From assembly GCA_945639195.1 (NCBI GenBank), contig CALZEE010000002.1:1-64000 (forward strand): 64,000 nucleotides of DNA, read 5' to 3'. This document shows positions 25,841 through 33,722 of this stretch, one piece after another. Made by a program: the position numbers and the translations under genes. The stretch's first letter is position 1; each line of letters starts with the position of its first letter. This stretch comes from an uncultured Ignatzschineria sp. GTDB taxonomy: Bacteria > Pseudomonadota > Gammaproteobacteria > Cardiobacteriales > Wohlfahrtiimonadaceae. The notes beneath the pieces were generated by a model. The model made no database searches. It was not told the DNA's origin and saw only the letters and a list, made by a program, of their open reading frames with translations.

Positions 25841-26860
25841 ATGAGTGATTTAGAAAATGTGGTAACCTTAAAGCGAAGTCTTAATCAGCTTATATTAAGG
25901 CTTAAAGGGTTGAGTGCAGGACATACTGGGGAGGATAGCAAGCTATCTAAACTAGATTCTGATTCTATTTTGGCGTTAAAGGAAGCTGCCTATAATGCTT
26001 CTAAAATTATTGATGCGATAGATGAGTTGGCTGGGCAAGATTATGTTCCCTTATCCTTGAACATTAAGTTTGCTGAAAAAATGCTTGATGATTTAACGTA
26101 TAGCCTTAATTCAAGGGCTGTTTATCGGGATGGTAAAATACTGCGACTGAGCGAGGAGGCAGGAGCGATTTTAATTCCTCAACTTATTTCTGGATTAGTC
26201 GCTTGTTTGAATAATGCAAAAATAGACTGTTTTTTCTTTAGAGGTGGTTTTTTAGGAAAAGCCCCTTCCGAGTATAACAAGCTTATCGATATTATAGAGG
26301 CTGTAGAAAATTTTAAAGACGAAATTGCAGATAAGAAGATGGAGGCAGATACGCTTCTTAAGCGAATGGAGTTAACAGAGAAAGCTGTTTTAAGAGTGGG
26401 GTTAGCCGCTGCTTTTAAGCAAAGGGTGTCTAGGTTATTTTGGAGAATATTGGGCTTAGACTTATTTAACTATATAATATTATTATCTGTATTTGTTTTA
26501 ACAATAGGAATTATAATCGATCTGGAGAGTATAAGTTTCTTATATTTTTTAAAATTAAAAAATATAGGTATGTATGAGAGGTTTTTAGTTATAGTTCCTT
26601 TGTTGTTTATATCATGGTTTGTTAGTAAGAGAAGTCAGTTTCTATATCAGATAAAGGAAGAGTATTCTTATAAGCAAACCTTCGCTTTGGCCTATGAGGC
26701 ATATAAAAATGAAGCAGAAAAAGATGAATATATGTTAAATAAACTTTTAGAAGCAACAATAGATAATCTTGGGAGAAGCCCTCTGGAGCAGTTTGATAAA
26801 AATTCAGATCATACTCCTTATACTCAACTTATAAGGGAGTTTAGAAAGAAAAGTGAGTGA
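25841..26860 (+). CDS. Unknown coiled-coil protein with central membrane hairpin (phage cargo)
   Basis: A 339-residue protein I do not recognise. The N-terminal 200 residues are helical and charged (ENVVTLKRSLNQLILRLKGL, DKKMEADTLLKRMELTEKAV). Two hydrophobic helices lie at about 212-232 and 250-267, separated by a short loop (SISFLYFLKLKNIGMYERF). The C-terminal 70 residues are again helical (KEEYSYKQTFALAYEAYKNEAEKDEYMLNKL). This places both ends in the cytoplasm. Its AT content is higher than chromosomal neighbours. It has its own upstream terminator and probable promoter and a terminator after it: a stand-alone moron. An abortive-infection-type role is possible but unproven. Confidence 0.65.
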   Translation: MSDLENVVTLKRSLNQLILRLKGLSAGHTGEDSKLSKLDSDSILALKEAAYNASKIIDAIDELAGQDYVPLSLNIKFAEKMLDDLTYSLNSRAVYRDGKILRLSEEAGAILIPQLISGLVACLNNAKIDCFFFRGGFLGKAPSEYNKLIDIIEAVENFKDEIADKKMEADTLLKRMELTEKAVLRVGLAAAFKQRVSRLFWRILGLDLFNYIILLSVFVLTIGIIIDLESISFLYFLKLKNIGMYERFLVIVPLLFISWFVSKRSQFLYQIKEEYSYKQTFALAYEAYKNEAEKDEYMLNKLLEATIDNLGRSPLEQFDKNSDHTPYTQLIREFRKKSE

Positions 26861-26992
26861 TTTTATTTTAGGGAGTTATCTTAGTTGTGTGCCTAAATCA
26901 GTCATGATCATTTCCTTTATTCATTAAAAGAGTAAAGGTAGTAGATCAAAAGCAAAGTAGGGGATAATCCTTATGCGCGTATAGAGTTTTAT

Positions 26993-27018
26993 AAAGATCG
27001 TTTCGGCGGTCTTTTTTG
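26993..27018 (+). terminator. Terminator between cargo units
   Basis: AAAGATCG and CGGTCTTT (one G-T pair) with a T-run, about 130 bases after the 25841 gene. It separates that gene from the following two-gene operon. The rest of 26861-27159 holds no gene I can name. Confidence 0.7.
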
Positions 27019-27159
27019 TGTCTCTAACCAGATTATTTGGGTATATTTCTAGATAGTTAAGCAAAGAGTATTACTTAGTATAGCTAGGCCATTTGACGGT
27101 TTTTTATTACATGAGTACACTGCTATCTACTATTAAGTAGAGTCAGCAGGTAATGTAAA

Positions 27160-28221
27160 ATGTCATTCGAGTTAAAATGTTTCTCCTTTCATTCTATTTC
27201 TGTCAAAAGTTGCCTTGTTGAGGAGCGTGTTTTTGATGGAGCAAGTACCGATGATGTTGAGAATTATATCAAACATGTTTTGACGGAAGTAACTACTCCC
27301 CCAAAAAATCAAACTAGGATTAGAGGGCAGTTTTATAATTTTAGGTCTATGGATGAGCGAGTAGCTTCGAATTTAACGGCTATGATTGAGGGGGTAGACT
27401 CGGGTGATTGGGTGTTAAAGGCTGAAGATAACGCAAAAAAATTGCTGGATGTTGAGATTGATGTACAAAAGAGCATAGATCATTTAAAGCATGATGTTAG
27501 GCAGGGTTGTTTATTGCAGGTAGTTTATAGAAATGACACTGCACTATCAATTGCTGTATTAAAGATTGATGATAATACATTTTTAGATTCCGACGTAATG
27601 GCATTAAAAACAGGATTACCTTTAAATACAAGAATGCAAAAGGTAGCTCTTGTCACATTTAAAAATGATGGGAAAGTAGATAGTCTTTTGTTATCAGACA
27701 CAAATGCAAAAATTTCAGCATATTGGCGCAAGGATTTCTTAGAAGCAATTGAAATAAGAGAAGCGTCACTTAATACTCGTTTAGCTTTTGATACAATTGA
27801 GAGGTTGTTGAAAAAAGAGATTCAGAAGAAGTCTATTCAGGATTATTATTTTTTAAGAAATCAGCTAGTTTTAGATTTCAGAAAAGATAGTTTTGATTTT
27901 ACGGAACTGGTTGGTAAATTTAAAGAGTACTCTCCGGTTGACCCTAATTTGGATGAAGCCTCTATGGATAAGTTTATTGCTAATCTACAAACTTTGCCAA
28001 AAATGCCTAACAAAGAGTTTGATACACAATTTGATATCGCAGAGAATGTAATAAAAGCTAGGGTAGTAAATAGTATTATGATTGACGATATATTTGAGCT
28101 TAAAGTAAAGCAGCCTATCGAAGATTTAGAAAATAAGCTTGGTGTAGGTGAGGATAGTAATGGGCGAAAGTATGTGAAACTATATTCTGATAAAGGATAT
28201 GAAACCTTTACGAAAAAATAG
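27160..28221 (+). CDS. NdpA/YejK-like nucleoid-associated-type protein, first gene of a two-gene cargo operon
   Basis: A 353-residue soluble protein. The central stretch VALVTFKNDGKVDSLLLSDTNAKISAYWRKDFLEA followed by helices, and the C-terminal part (DIAENVIKARVVNSIMIDDIFELKV), follow the layout of the NdpA/YejK (NA37) family of nucleoid-associated proteins. Similarity is weak and seen by eye only. The last residues (YVKLYSDKGYETFTKK) look like the family's final beta strand. The ATG at 27160 has an AGCAGGT ribosome site. The next gene starts 9 bases after the stop, so the two are certainly co-transcribed. The 9-base spacing and high AT content suggest acquisition as one cassette. Function as a nucleic-acid sensor is inference. 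Confidence 0.55.
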   Translation: MSFELKCFSFHSISVKSCLVEERVFDGASTDDVENYIKHVLTEVTTPPKNQTRIRGQFYNFRSMDERVASNLTAMIEGVDSGDWVLKAEDNAKKLLDVEIDVQKSIDHLKHDVRQGCLLQVVYRNDTALSIAVLKIDDNTFLDSDVMALKTGLPLNTRMQKVALVTFKNDGKVDSLLLSDTNAKISAYWRKDFLEAIEIREASLNTRLAFDTIERLLKKEIQKKSIQDYYFLRNQLVLDFRKDSFDFTELVGKFKEYSPVDPNLDEASMDKFIANLQTLPKMPNKEFDTQFDIAENVIKARVVNSIMIDDIFELKVKQPIEDLENKLGVGEDSNGRKYVKLYSDKGYETFTKK

Positions 28222-28230
28222 GTTGATGCT

Positions 28231-29796
28231 ATGACATTTACAAATAGGTTAATAGAATCTATTGGGAACTCAGAATCTATAACAATACAACAGAGCTTTT
28301 CTTATTATAAAGCTAGTGGTTATTTCCAAGATCTTGCATTGAATGGCGAATCATTTATGTATTTGAAAGAGGTTTTTTCAAATCTAAAAGCGATTGATGA
28401 GCATTTCACCCTTAAAATAAAAAATGGTGATAATGACATCGCATTATTTAGTAATAATAATGATTTAGCTACTATCACAGCAAAATGTGAGAAATTAATA
28501 GAATCATTCGAAGTCCATGAGCGTACGCATTTCGAAATGGAATGGTTGCAAAAAGAACAGAATAAACAATTGATCTTCGATGTAGCAAGTTTTATTAATT
28601 TCTTAAGAGAGGAAAAATTAGTTGATACTTTGGAGAACTTATCCAGTAGATTTAATAATAAAAATATACAGTTTTATTGCTTTGAAGATTCAGAGGAGTT
28701 TTCCAATGGTTACTTTAATTTCATTAGTGTTGGTATAGACGCTAGATATATAGATAAATTTAATAGTAAAGATGAGAGAGACCTTAAATTAGACCTGTAT
28801 GATGCAAGGGTTGATTTGCGAAATAAGGCTAGTCACTTTTTTAATGCTGGCTCTTTACGGTTTATTCCGGAGCATTTTTCGTTTGATGTGGAAATTAGGG
28901 CTGCTCATTGGAAAGATGTTTTTGAAAGGTGGGAGACAATATTTTATTTGGTTTATTTAAGTGATTACTCTTCTATAGAAGAAAACATTATAGGTTTTAA
29001 AATTAAAGGATATAAAACATTAAGCTGTAAAACTGATGGGGGAGTTCCCAAGACTGTTCTCAAAGAGTTGAGGCAAGTATATGAGTGGGTTTACAGCGAG
29101 GGTCCCTTTATTGATAAGATTGGTATAGCTAGAAATGTACTATCTATACATATAGTAAATGATGATATTAATACTCTAGAGATAGGGACATGTGCCTCAG
29201 CCCAGTCTGGATATGATCTTTATTTGAAAGACAATGTTAAACAATACATAGAGGTTAAAAATAAGATAGCGGATATGTTGCACTCTCAATCTGAAAAATC
29301 ATCTGCAATTGTGAAAGACATGTTTAATATGTTTAAAACTAGTATATGGACATTTATTACTTTTTTTATAACAGTCTTTTTATTTAGATCGAGTTTAAAC
29401 AGCTCAGGAGATAAAGGTAGTGCTGTATTTTGGGTTGGAATAGCGCTTATATTGGTTTCATTTTTGTATATTTTATTTGCCCGTAAAGAAGTAGAGGATG
29501 AGCAGCAACGCTTGATTTCTAAGTATAGCGAGATATCAAATAGGTATAAAGACTTATTAAATAAAGCAGATTTAGAAAAAATACTGAGACCATCTAATGG
29601 TAGCTCTTCAGAGGAAATAGAGATTACCTATATTGATAAGAAAAAAGAAAAATATACAAAATATTGGCTTGGTATCAATGCTTTAATAGCTATAGTGTGG
29701 CTAAGTATATTTTCCTCTGAAGTGATAATAGTTATGGATATACTGTATGGTTTTTTTTCACTAAAATTTTTTGGTATAAAAGGTTACTTTTCCTGA
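28231..29796 (+). CDS. Unknown protein with soluble N-terminus and C-terminal membrane helices, second gene of cargo operon
   Basis: A 521-residue protein of no family I know. Residues 1-350 are soluble and mixed alpha/beta (HFEMEWLQKEQNKQLIFDVASFINFL, FSFDVEIRAAHWKDVFERW). Helices at about 370-387 and 396-415 form a hairpin (TFITFFITVFLF, VFWVGIALILVSFLYILF). A coiled-coil segment follows, then one or two more hydrophobic helices at about 478-512. The short C-terminus (KFFGIKGYFS) ends just after the last helix. It is tightly coupled to the NdpA-like gene. A soluble sensor paired with a membrane effector is a common anti-phage arrangement, so this is a candidate system by architecture only. 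Confidence 0.6.
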   Translation: MTFTNRLIESIGNSESITIQQSFSYYKASGYFQDLALNGESFMYLKEVFSNLKAIDEHFTLKIKNGDNDIALFSNNNDLATITAKCEKLIESFEVHERTHFEMEWLQKEQNKQLIFDVASFINFLREEKLVDTLENLSSRFNNKNIQFYCFEDSEEFSNGYFNFISVGIDARYIDKFNSKDERDLKLDLYDARVDLRNKASHFFNAGSLRFIPEHFSFDVEIRAAHWKDVFERWETIFYLVYLSDYSSIEENIIGFKIKGYKTLSCKTDGGVPKTVLKELRQVYEWVYSEGPFIDKIGIARNVLSIHIVNDDINTLEIGTCASAQSGYDLYLKDNVKQYIEVKNKIADMLHSQSEKSSAIVKDMFNMFKTSIWTFITFFITVFLFRSSLNSSGDKGSAVFWVGIALILVSFLYILFARKEVEDEQQRLISKYSEISNRYKDLLNKADLEKILRPSNGSSSEEIEITYIDKKKEKYTKYWLGINALIAIVWLSIFSSEVIIVMDILYGFFSLKFFGIKGYFS

Positions 29797-29923
29797 ATTT
29801 GACATAAACTTTGAACCGCCCCGGTAATACGGGGCTTAGATGTGAAACTCACAATAAGAGAGTGGGCGGCGCTAAGAAGTCTCAGCGTTTACTCGGAACT
29901 GCGGCAGACCTTAGGGTTACTAA
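29797..29923 (+). other. Phage relic downstream of cargo operon, with hairpin
   Basis: GCCCCG and CGGGGC form a hairpin near 29819-29837 without a T-run. A reading beginning VKLTIREWAALRSLSVYSEL follows and breaks at a stop. It looks like a remnant phage gene I cannot identify, and it marks the right edge of the cargo. Confidence 0.4.
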
Positions 29924-30040
29924 AGTAAAACCGGTGACGTTTATGATTATCTCGACAAGAAGTATCCAAATAAATATGGAGTAGGTCGATATAACACGTT
30001 CACGCATATTGATGTAAGGGCCAACCGGACAAGATGGTAA
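29924..30040 (+). pseudogene. C-terminal remnant of a peptidase M15 endolysin
   Basis: The 38-codon tail GDVYDYLDKKYPNKYGVGRYNTF, then THIDVRANRTRW and stop, matches the end of phage Peptidase_M15_3 (D-Ala-D-Ala carboxypeptidase-like) endolysins, including the zinc-ligand His of THxDVR. An in-frame TAA at 29921 precedes it, and the first two zinc ligands (HxxxxxxD) are gone. Its stop overlaps the holin-like start by TAATG, the normal lysis-cassette coupling. Confidence 0.8.
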
Positions 30041-30261
30041 TGAAAGAGTTATTAAGAATGCTACAAAGCAGATCAAGCGATGATAAAGAGCTTAGATTGG
30101 ATCTAAATAAAACAACACTATTCATTACCGTGATTGCTGGCATTCTCTTAACTTCTTATGTAATGATTGTTCAAGCAAGTTTTGCAGAAGTACTGTTTAT
30201 TACGATGATGAGTGTAGGATTTGGAACGACAGTATCAAAGGGCGTTGTTGATACGATTTAG
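30040..30261 (+). CDS. Holin-like small membrane protein
   Basis: A 73-residue protein with a charged N-terminus (MKELLRMLQSRSSDDKELRLDLNK) and two hydrophobic helices (LFITVIAGILLTSYVMIV and VLFITMMSVGFGTTVS). Size, topology and coupling to an M15 endolysin tail suit a phage holin, which permeabilises the inner membrane so that the endolysin can escape. The start at 30040 (TAATG overlap) is preferred to 30034. The sequence looks intact, unlike its neighbours. Confidence 0.6.
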   Translation: MKELLRMLQSRSSDDKELRLDLNKTTLFITVIAGILLTSYVMIVQASFAEVLFITMMSVGFGTTVSKGVVDTI

Positions 30262-30353
30262 AAGAATCATGGCGGACAATAATTACAAGTAAATATAGAA
30301 TATCAATGAGATGTTAAAATTTTCAATTATCTAAGGTGATAAGTGGGTGAGGA

Positions 30354-30476
30354 ATGAAAAAAACATTGGTTGTTTGGTTTGTAATAATTGCGGTAGTATC
30401 CAGTTGCATTTATTGGTCTGATGAAATATCTAGCGGGTTGAATGACTTGATGTATGGGCTATTTGCTATTTTTTAG
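30354..30476 (+). CDS. Small single-span membrane peptide in the lysis region
   Basis: A 40-residue peptide (MKKTLVVWFVIIAVVSSCIYW then DEISSGLNDLMYGLFAIF) behind a good GGGTGAGGA ribosome site. It carries an N-terminal signal-anchor-type helix with a Cys. Between a holin-like gene and an i-spanin fragment it may be a lysis accessory, but short hydrophobic readings arise by chance in AT-rich DNA. Confidence 0.45.
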   Translation: MKKTLVVWFVIIAVVSSCIYWSDEISSGLNDLMYGLFAIF

Positions 30477-30511
30477 AGGCTCTTATACGTAATTTTAAAT
30501 TAATCATAAGT

Positions 30512-30720
30512 ATGAATAAATTGAAAAATATTCTTTTGGCAATAGGCGGGTTAATCCTCGCCTTTTTTACTTCTCAAATAAATCAAAAGAACGAAAGATT
30601 GAGAAACATATGAATGAAGCAGAGCAGCAAGGCTATATCGCAGAATCAGAAAGAACGGCAAAGCACGTTGAAGATCGCATCAATAGTGCTACTGAGTCTG
30701 ATATTGACAGCATACTATTT
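30512..30720 (+). pseudogene. Fragmented i-spanin (Rz/LysB-like)
   Basis: The first frame gives MNKLKNILLAIGGLILAF and a start of coiled coil (SQINQKNERLRNI) before a TGA at 30611. An overlapping frame continues NEAEQQGYIAESERTAKHVEDRINSA, then TESDIDSIL, the typical coiled-coil end of inner-membrane spanins (family endings read about NATDSDVDRML). The frameshift and the abrupt loss of homology after about 30720 make it non-functional. Spanins fuse inner and outer membranes at lysis. Confidence 0.7.
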
Positions 30721-30801
30721 GTGGTAAATAATAATAAATCTGTCATAATATTTTTCGATATAAAAATATAAATATCAATTTAATATTAAAAAGGAAATAT
30801 A

Positions 30802-31134
30802 ATGGCACTAATTAACTGTAAAGAATGTAACACTCAAGTTAGCGACACCGCTTTTAAATGCACGAGCTGCGGGTTTCAGCTTAGAAAGCCAACGAGAGGC
30901 TTTATGGGTAAAGTTTTTAAGTGGGGATTTATTTTATTTAATATTTTAATGCTTGTCTGGATCATGGCCGGGGTCGGCGGGAATGTGGATACCATCAATA
31001 ATGCCGCCTCTGATGCGGAAAGGGCAGGTGCTGCCATTGGTACGGGAATAGGAGTAATGTTCTTACTCACTATTTGGGTTATCGGAGATGTAATACTCGG
31101 CTTATTCGTTCTCTTTACTAGACCAAAGTCATAG
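30802..31134 (+). CDS. Zinc-ribbon membrane protein
   Basis: A 110-residue protein with an N-terminal zinc ribbon (INCKECNTQV and FKCTSCGFQL: two CxxC) and two membrane helices (residues about 43-60 and 83-105) around a glycine/alanine-rich loop. Such proteins are common in mobile and chromosomal DNA, and none has a clear role. The ribosome site AAAAAGGAAATATA precedes the start. It lies right after the lysis relics. Confidence 0.7.
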   Translation: MALINCKECNTQVSDTAFKCTSCGFQLRKPTRGFMGKVFKWGFILFNILMLVWIMAGVGGNVDTINNAASDAERAGAAIGTGIGVMFLLTIWVIGDVILGLFVLFTRPKS

Positions 31135-31361
31135 TTTCCACCAAGGCGAGTGATCGTCAACAATAGCCTTGATGCCACAGATTGATTGTTAAAATAGCCG
31201 CTTTCGGGTGGTTTTTTAATGCCAAAACAGACAAGAAAGGTAATTCTGGGAATACTAGCCTAAGAAAGTTAGCATTTTAGCCAGCGCTAGAAATTAGTGT
31301 TATGTTTACTGAAGAATGCTTTCGTTTAGTATATTGATGAAGTTTATTTATAGAGAGAATT

Positions 31362-31973
31362 ATGAAAAAAATACTTATCGGCCTATCTTTATTAATCTCT
31401 TTTGCGTTCGCATGTGATTCTCCATACGAAGAGATCCAAGGGGTTAAAATTGGATGTGAGCTTGCTGATAAAGATAGATTTACAAAAGAAGACGTTGTTT
31501 CTCTTGGTGACAGCTATTACAGCACAGACAAGGGAGTGAAATTCTTTGATTCCATGGAAGTTGAAACCGATGAAAATGACAAAGTTATAGGAGTGGCATT
31601 TATCAAAAGTTACCCTATCACCCTATCTAATATGAAGCTTCAAGAAGAGCAGGTTATTAGTGATTACAAGCAGTTTGCGGAAAGTTTGGAAAATAGGTGG
31701 GGCACTTTTGATAAATCTAAAGCCAAGGGGATTTTCTCAAGGCTTAATTTAAGTGGCACATTATTTATGCGAGATATTAAAGAGACATCTGAAAATAACA
31801 ATCCAAAATCTGAGGCACTGGGAAAAATAATGATCATGTTGAATTTTAATACTGATGATAAAGAAATGATGCGAGGTAACTCACAGGAGGCTATATTTGC
31901 AATTGCTTATCTAGGGAAGTCCACAGCGGAAGAGATGCAAAAAGAAAAAGAATCTATTACTGATGGATTTTAG
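31362..31973 (+). CDS. Exported protein of unknown function
   Basis: A 203-residue protein with a clear signal peptide (MKKILIGLSLLISFAFA then CDSPYEEI). The Cys right after the cleavage site could make it a lipoprotein, although the -3 position is not the usual Leu. The mature part is charged and has no family I recognise (YEEIQGVKIGCELADKDRF, NRWGTFDKSKAKGIFSRLN). It ends KEKESITDGF. The ribosome site is GAGAGAATT. Confidence 0.65.
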   Translation: MKKILIGLSLLISFAFACDSPYEEIQGVKIGCELADKDRFTKEDVVSLGDSYYSTDKGVKFFDSMEVETDENDKVIGVAFIKSYPITLSNMKLQEEQVISDYKQFAESLENRWGTFDKSKAKGIFSRLNLSGTLFMRDIKETSENNNPKSEALGKIMIMLNFNTDDKEMMRGNSQEAIFAIAYLGKSTAEEMQKEKESITDGF

Positions 31974-31977
31974 GGTA

Positions 31978-32300
31978 AGTTTTAAGTAATTATGCATGCG
32001 ATTATCTAAGGGTGATTTAATGCCGCGAGCCAACCTTTAAGGGCGACCATTCTAGATTGTTTTCATGCCTGAGATGGTCGCTCAACCCCTTAATTGGGGT
32101 TTTTTATTGCCTAAAGGAAAATGAATGAACGAAATACTAGTCTTAACTCAAGACATTCAAGGTCAATCATTTACTTTGCTCGAAATGAGATTGAAGCTAA
32201 CACTCAGATATAACAGAGGGCTACGCTCTTGATTGGGTTCGGCAGCATGCCGGCATTAGCCGAGTTTTGAATCAAGCGATCGCTAAAGAGCGTTCTAAAT
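31978..32300 (+). other. Phage-relic stretch with two consecutive hairpins
   Basis: No intact gene. GCGACCAT at about 32043-32050 pairs with ATGGTCGC at about 32074-32081, and a terminator follows directly. Downstream, short relic readings remain: MNEILVLTQDIQGQSFTLLEM (32124 on) and, near 32195-32300, HSDITEGYALDWVRQHAG then ISRVLNQAIAKERSK. I cannot name either. The paired hairpins could be the 3' end of a small transcript. Confidence 0.4.
32084..32107 (+). terminator. Rho-independent terminator
   Basis: AACCCC, TTAATT, GGGGTT and a T-run, immediately after another hairpin. Confidence 0.8.
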
Positions 32301-32305
32301 GAGGG

Positions 32306-32482
32306 TTAAAGTAACCCTAGCAACATCATTGCGCCTCTAACTGCGCCTACAGGGAAAATTACAACGTCGATCACTGCCCAGAGTATACGACCGGCTTTGA
32401 GATCATAATAAAGCGCGATAAGGGCAACGATGAAAAGTATGGTAGAGGGATATATAAAGAACGGATTGTGCATATAGCCCAT
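32306..32482 (-). CDS. Small membrane protein of unknown function
   Basis: A 58-residue protein starting MGYMHNPFFIYPSTILF with two hydrophobic helices and the ending GAVRGAMMLLGLL. A strong AAAGGAG ribosome site 6 bases before 32482 fixes the start. A longer reading to 32539 lacks such a site. Family unknown. Confidence 0.6.
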   Translation of the reverse strand: MGYMHNPFFIYPSTILFIVALIALYYDLKAGRILWAVIDVVIFPVGAVRGAMMLLGLL

Positions 32483-32816
32483 TTGAGACTCCTTTGTGAG
32501 TTTGTAAGTGTGCTCAGACCATACTAGGTGACAACTCATGAATTAGATATGAATCATTTTTCTTTAATGGGGTATATTTTTCAATGTGTTGTAATAATAG
32601 CGTTATATAAGTTTTTGATATCAAATTCATTGTCTTGTTCATCATATATGACAAGTAAGTATAAATGTATTATTGCCGGATATGTCGGTATTCGGTGCTT
32701 AAAAAAGCCTTTTTATATTTTAATATCAGATATTTCATAATGAAAATCTTCACAAGTATTGAAAAAGCGCCTGATATTCTCATATCAAGCGCTTCTAGTG
32801 ATCTTTATATCGAGAA

Positions 32817-33002
32817 TTAACAATTCCCTTTTTTAGCTTGTCCGGGTGGGCAGAAGCGTTGTTTGTTTTTATATTTATTGTTTCCTCCCTTAGAGTCGAT
32901 TACTACACCATCTGAGTCAATAATCATTCTATTGGGTAAGTCGGCGTGTACCGTGCATGCTGACAATAGGGTGATACTGGCAATTAAAAGACAGATTTTC
33001 AT
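32817..33002 (-). CDS. Small lipoprotein of unknown function
   Basis: A 61-residue protein with a type II signal (MKICLLIASITLLSAC; lipobox LSAC). The mature part has a basic, Cys-containing end (NKQRFCPPGQAKKGNC). CPPGxAKKG-type ends occur in other small exported proteins of unknown role. The ORF is compact and has a plausible AGGGAATCAC upstream. It lies on the right flank of the island. Confidence 0.65.
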   Translation of the reverse strand: MKICLLIASITLLSACTVHADLPNRMIIDSDGVVIDSKGGNNKYKNKQRFCPPGQAKKGNC

Positions 33003-33432
33003 TTTTGTGATTCCCTAGCTATATAAATTTATACTTTAAAAGATTTTAGTTTACAGGATTTATTTTTGAAAAGAAGTTTCTTTATTAAGGCGTTTTTCTG
33101 ATCAATTCGATGAATATGGCGTCGAAATATTCCAGGTAGAGGGGGAAATTGTTTGGAGCTTATTGTGGCAGTGAATCCTGATTTTATATTTATATTAGAG
33201 AATCTCAAAATTTCATTATTGCCATTTGTACTGTGATTAAAGGTGTTTGGGGTTTTTGAAAAAAAGGCAGGGTAAAACGTATTTCTGAAATTGTAAATAT
33301 TGTTTGACTGATGATTCGTAAGTCGTTAAGATTCAGGCGTCTCAAAGCCACAAGCGCTGATTAATGCAGAGTAAGTATAAGCACTAAGCAGTGAAATTTT
33401 CTATTAAAATTGCGCGCAAAAGTCATTTAATT

Positions 33433-33452
33433 TTTTGTATTACAGTACAAAA
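33433..33452. promoter_or_regulatory. Palindromic operator candidate TTTTGTA-N6-TACAAAA
   Basis: A perfect 7+7 inverted repeat with a 6-base spacer, about 270 bases before the MFS gene. Dimeric regulators such as TetR or MarR types bind sites like this. No such regulator gene is adjacent. Confidence 0.4.
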
Positions 33453-33663
33453 TTGTGTCGATAATGCAATATTTATCGATCATTTTAATGATGCCTTTAA
33501 AGAAAGTTAACTGCGTTATATAACGGCTAAAAGTATTTAGATATTTGTGAATATTCACATTCATCCGAGAAATTAAACGGATGATGCGAGTCGTATTGTG
33601 CCTGTTATTGATAGATCTTTGTATTTTAGCGATTGTGATTCATAAACGCTCCCGTTTAACACA

Positions 33664-33689
33664 CTCTATTTTCTGATAGAGCTTTTTTT
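33664..33689 (+). terminator. Terminator-like hairpin in the MFS leader
   Basis: CTCTAT and ATAGAG around a 6-base loop, then C and seven T. It is only 34 bases before the MFS start, so it may attenuate that gene or end an upstream transcript. Confidence 0.55.
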
Positions 33690-33722
33690 GATCTCAATGC
33701 AATATTGATATAAGGATTAACT

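Larger units (their letters stand above)
33003..33722. other. 720-base intergenic region before the MFS gene
   Basis: AT-rich with no credible gene. It holds a perfect inverted repeat at 33433-33452, a smaller hairpin CATCCG/CGGATG near 33564-33586 and a terminator-like hairpin at 33664-33689. This is probably where island sequence gives way to chromosome, but no tRNA-Met att duplicate was found here. Confidence 0.45.

Noticed and set aside
32528..32740. 70-codon plus-strand reading
   Set aside because: No convincing start signal or family; it overlaps the control region of the small membrane gene and reads as chance AT-rich sequence.
23154..33722. A duplicate of the tRNA-Met 3' end marking the right end of the island
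   Set aside because: I searched by eye for the last 20 bases of the tRNA and found no copy, so no attR is claimed.
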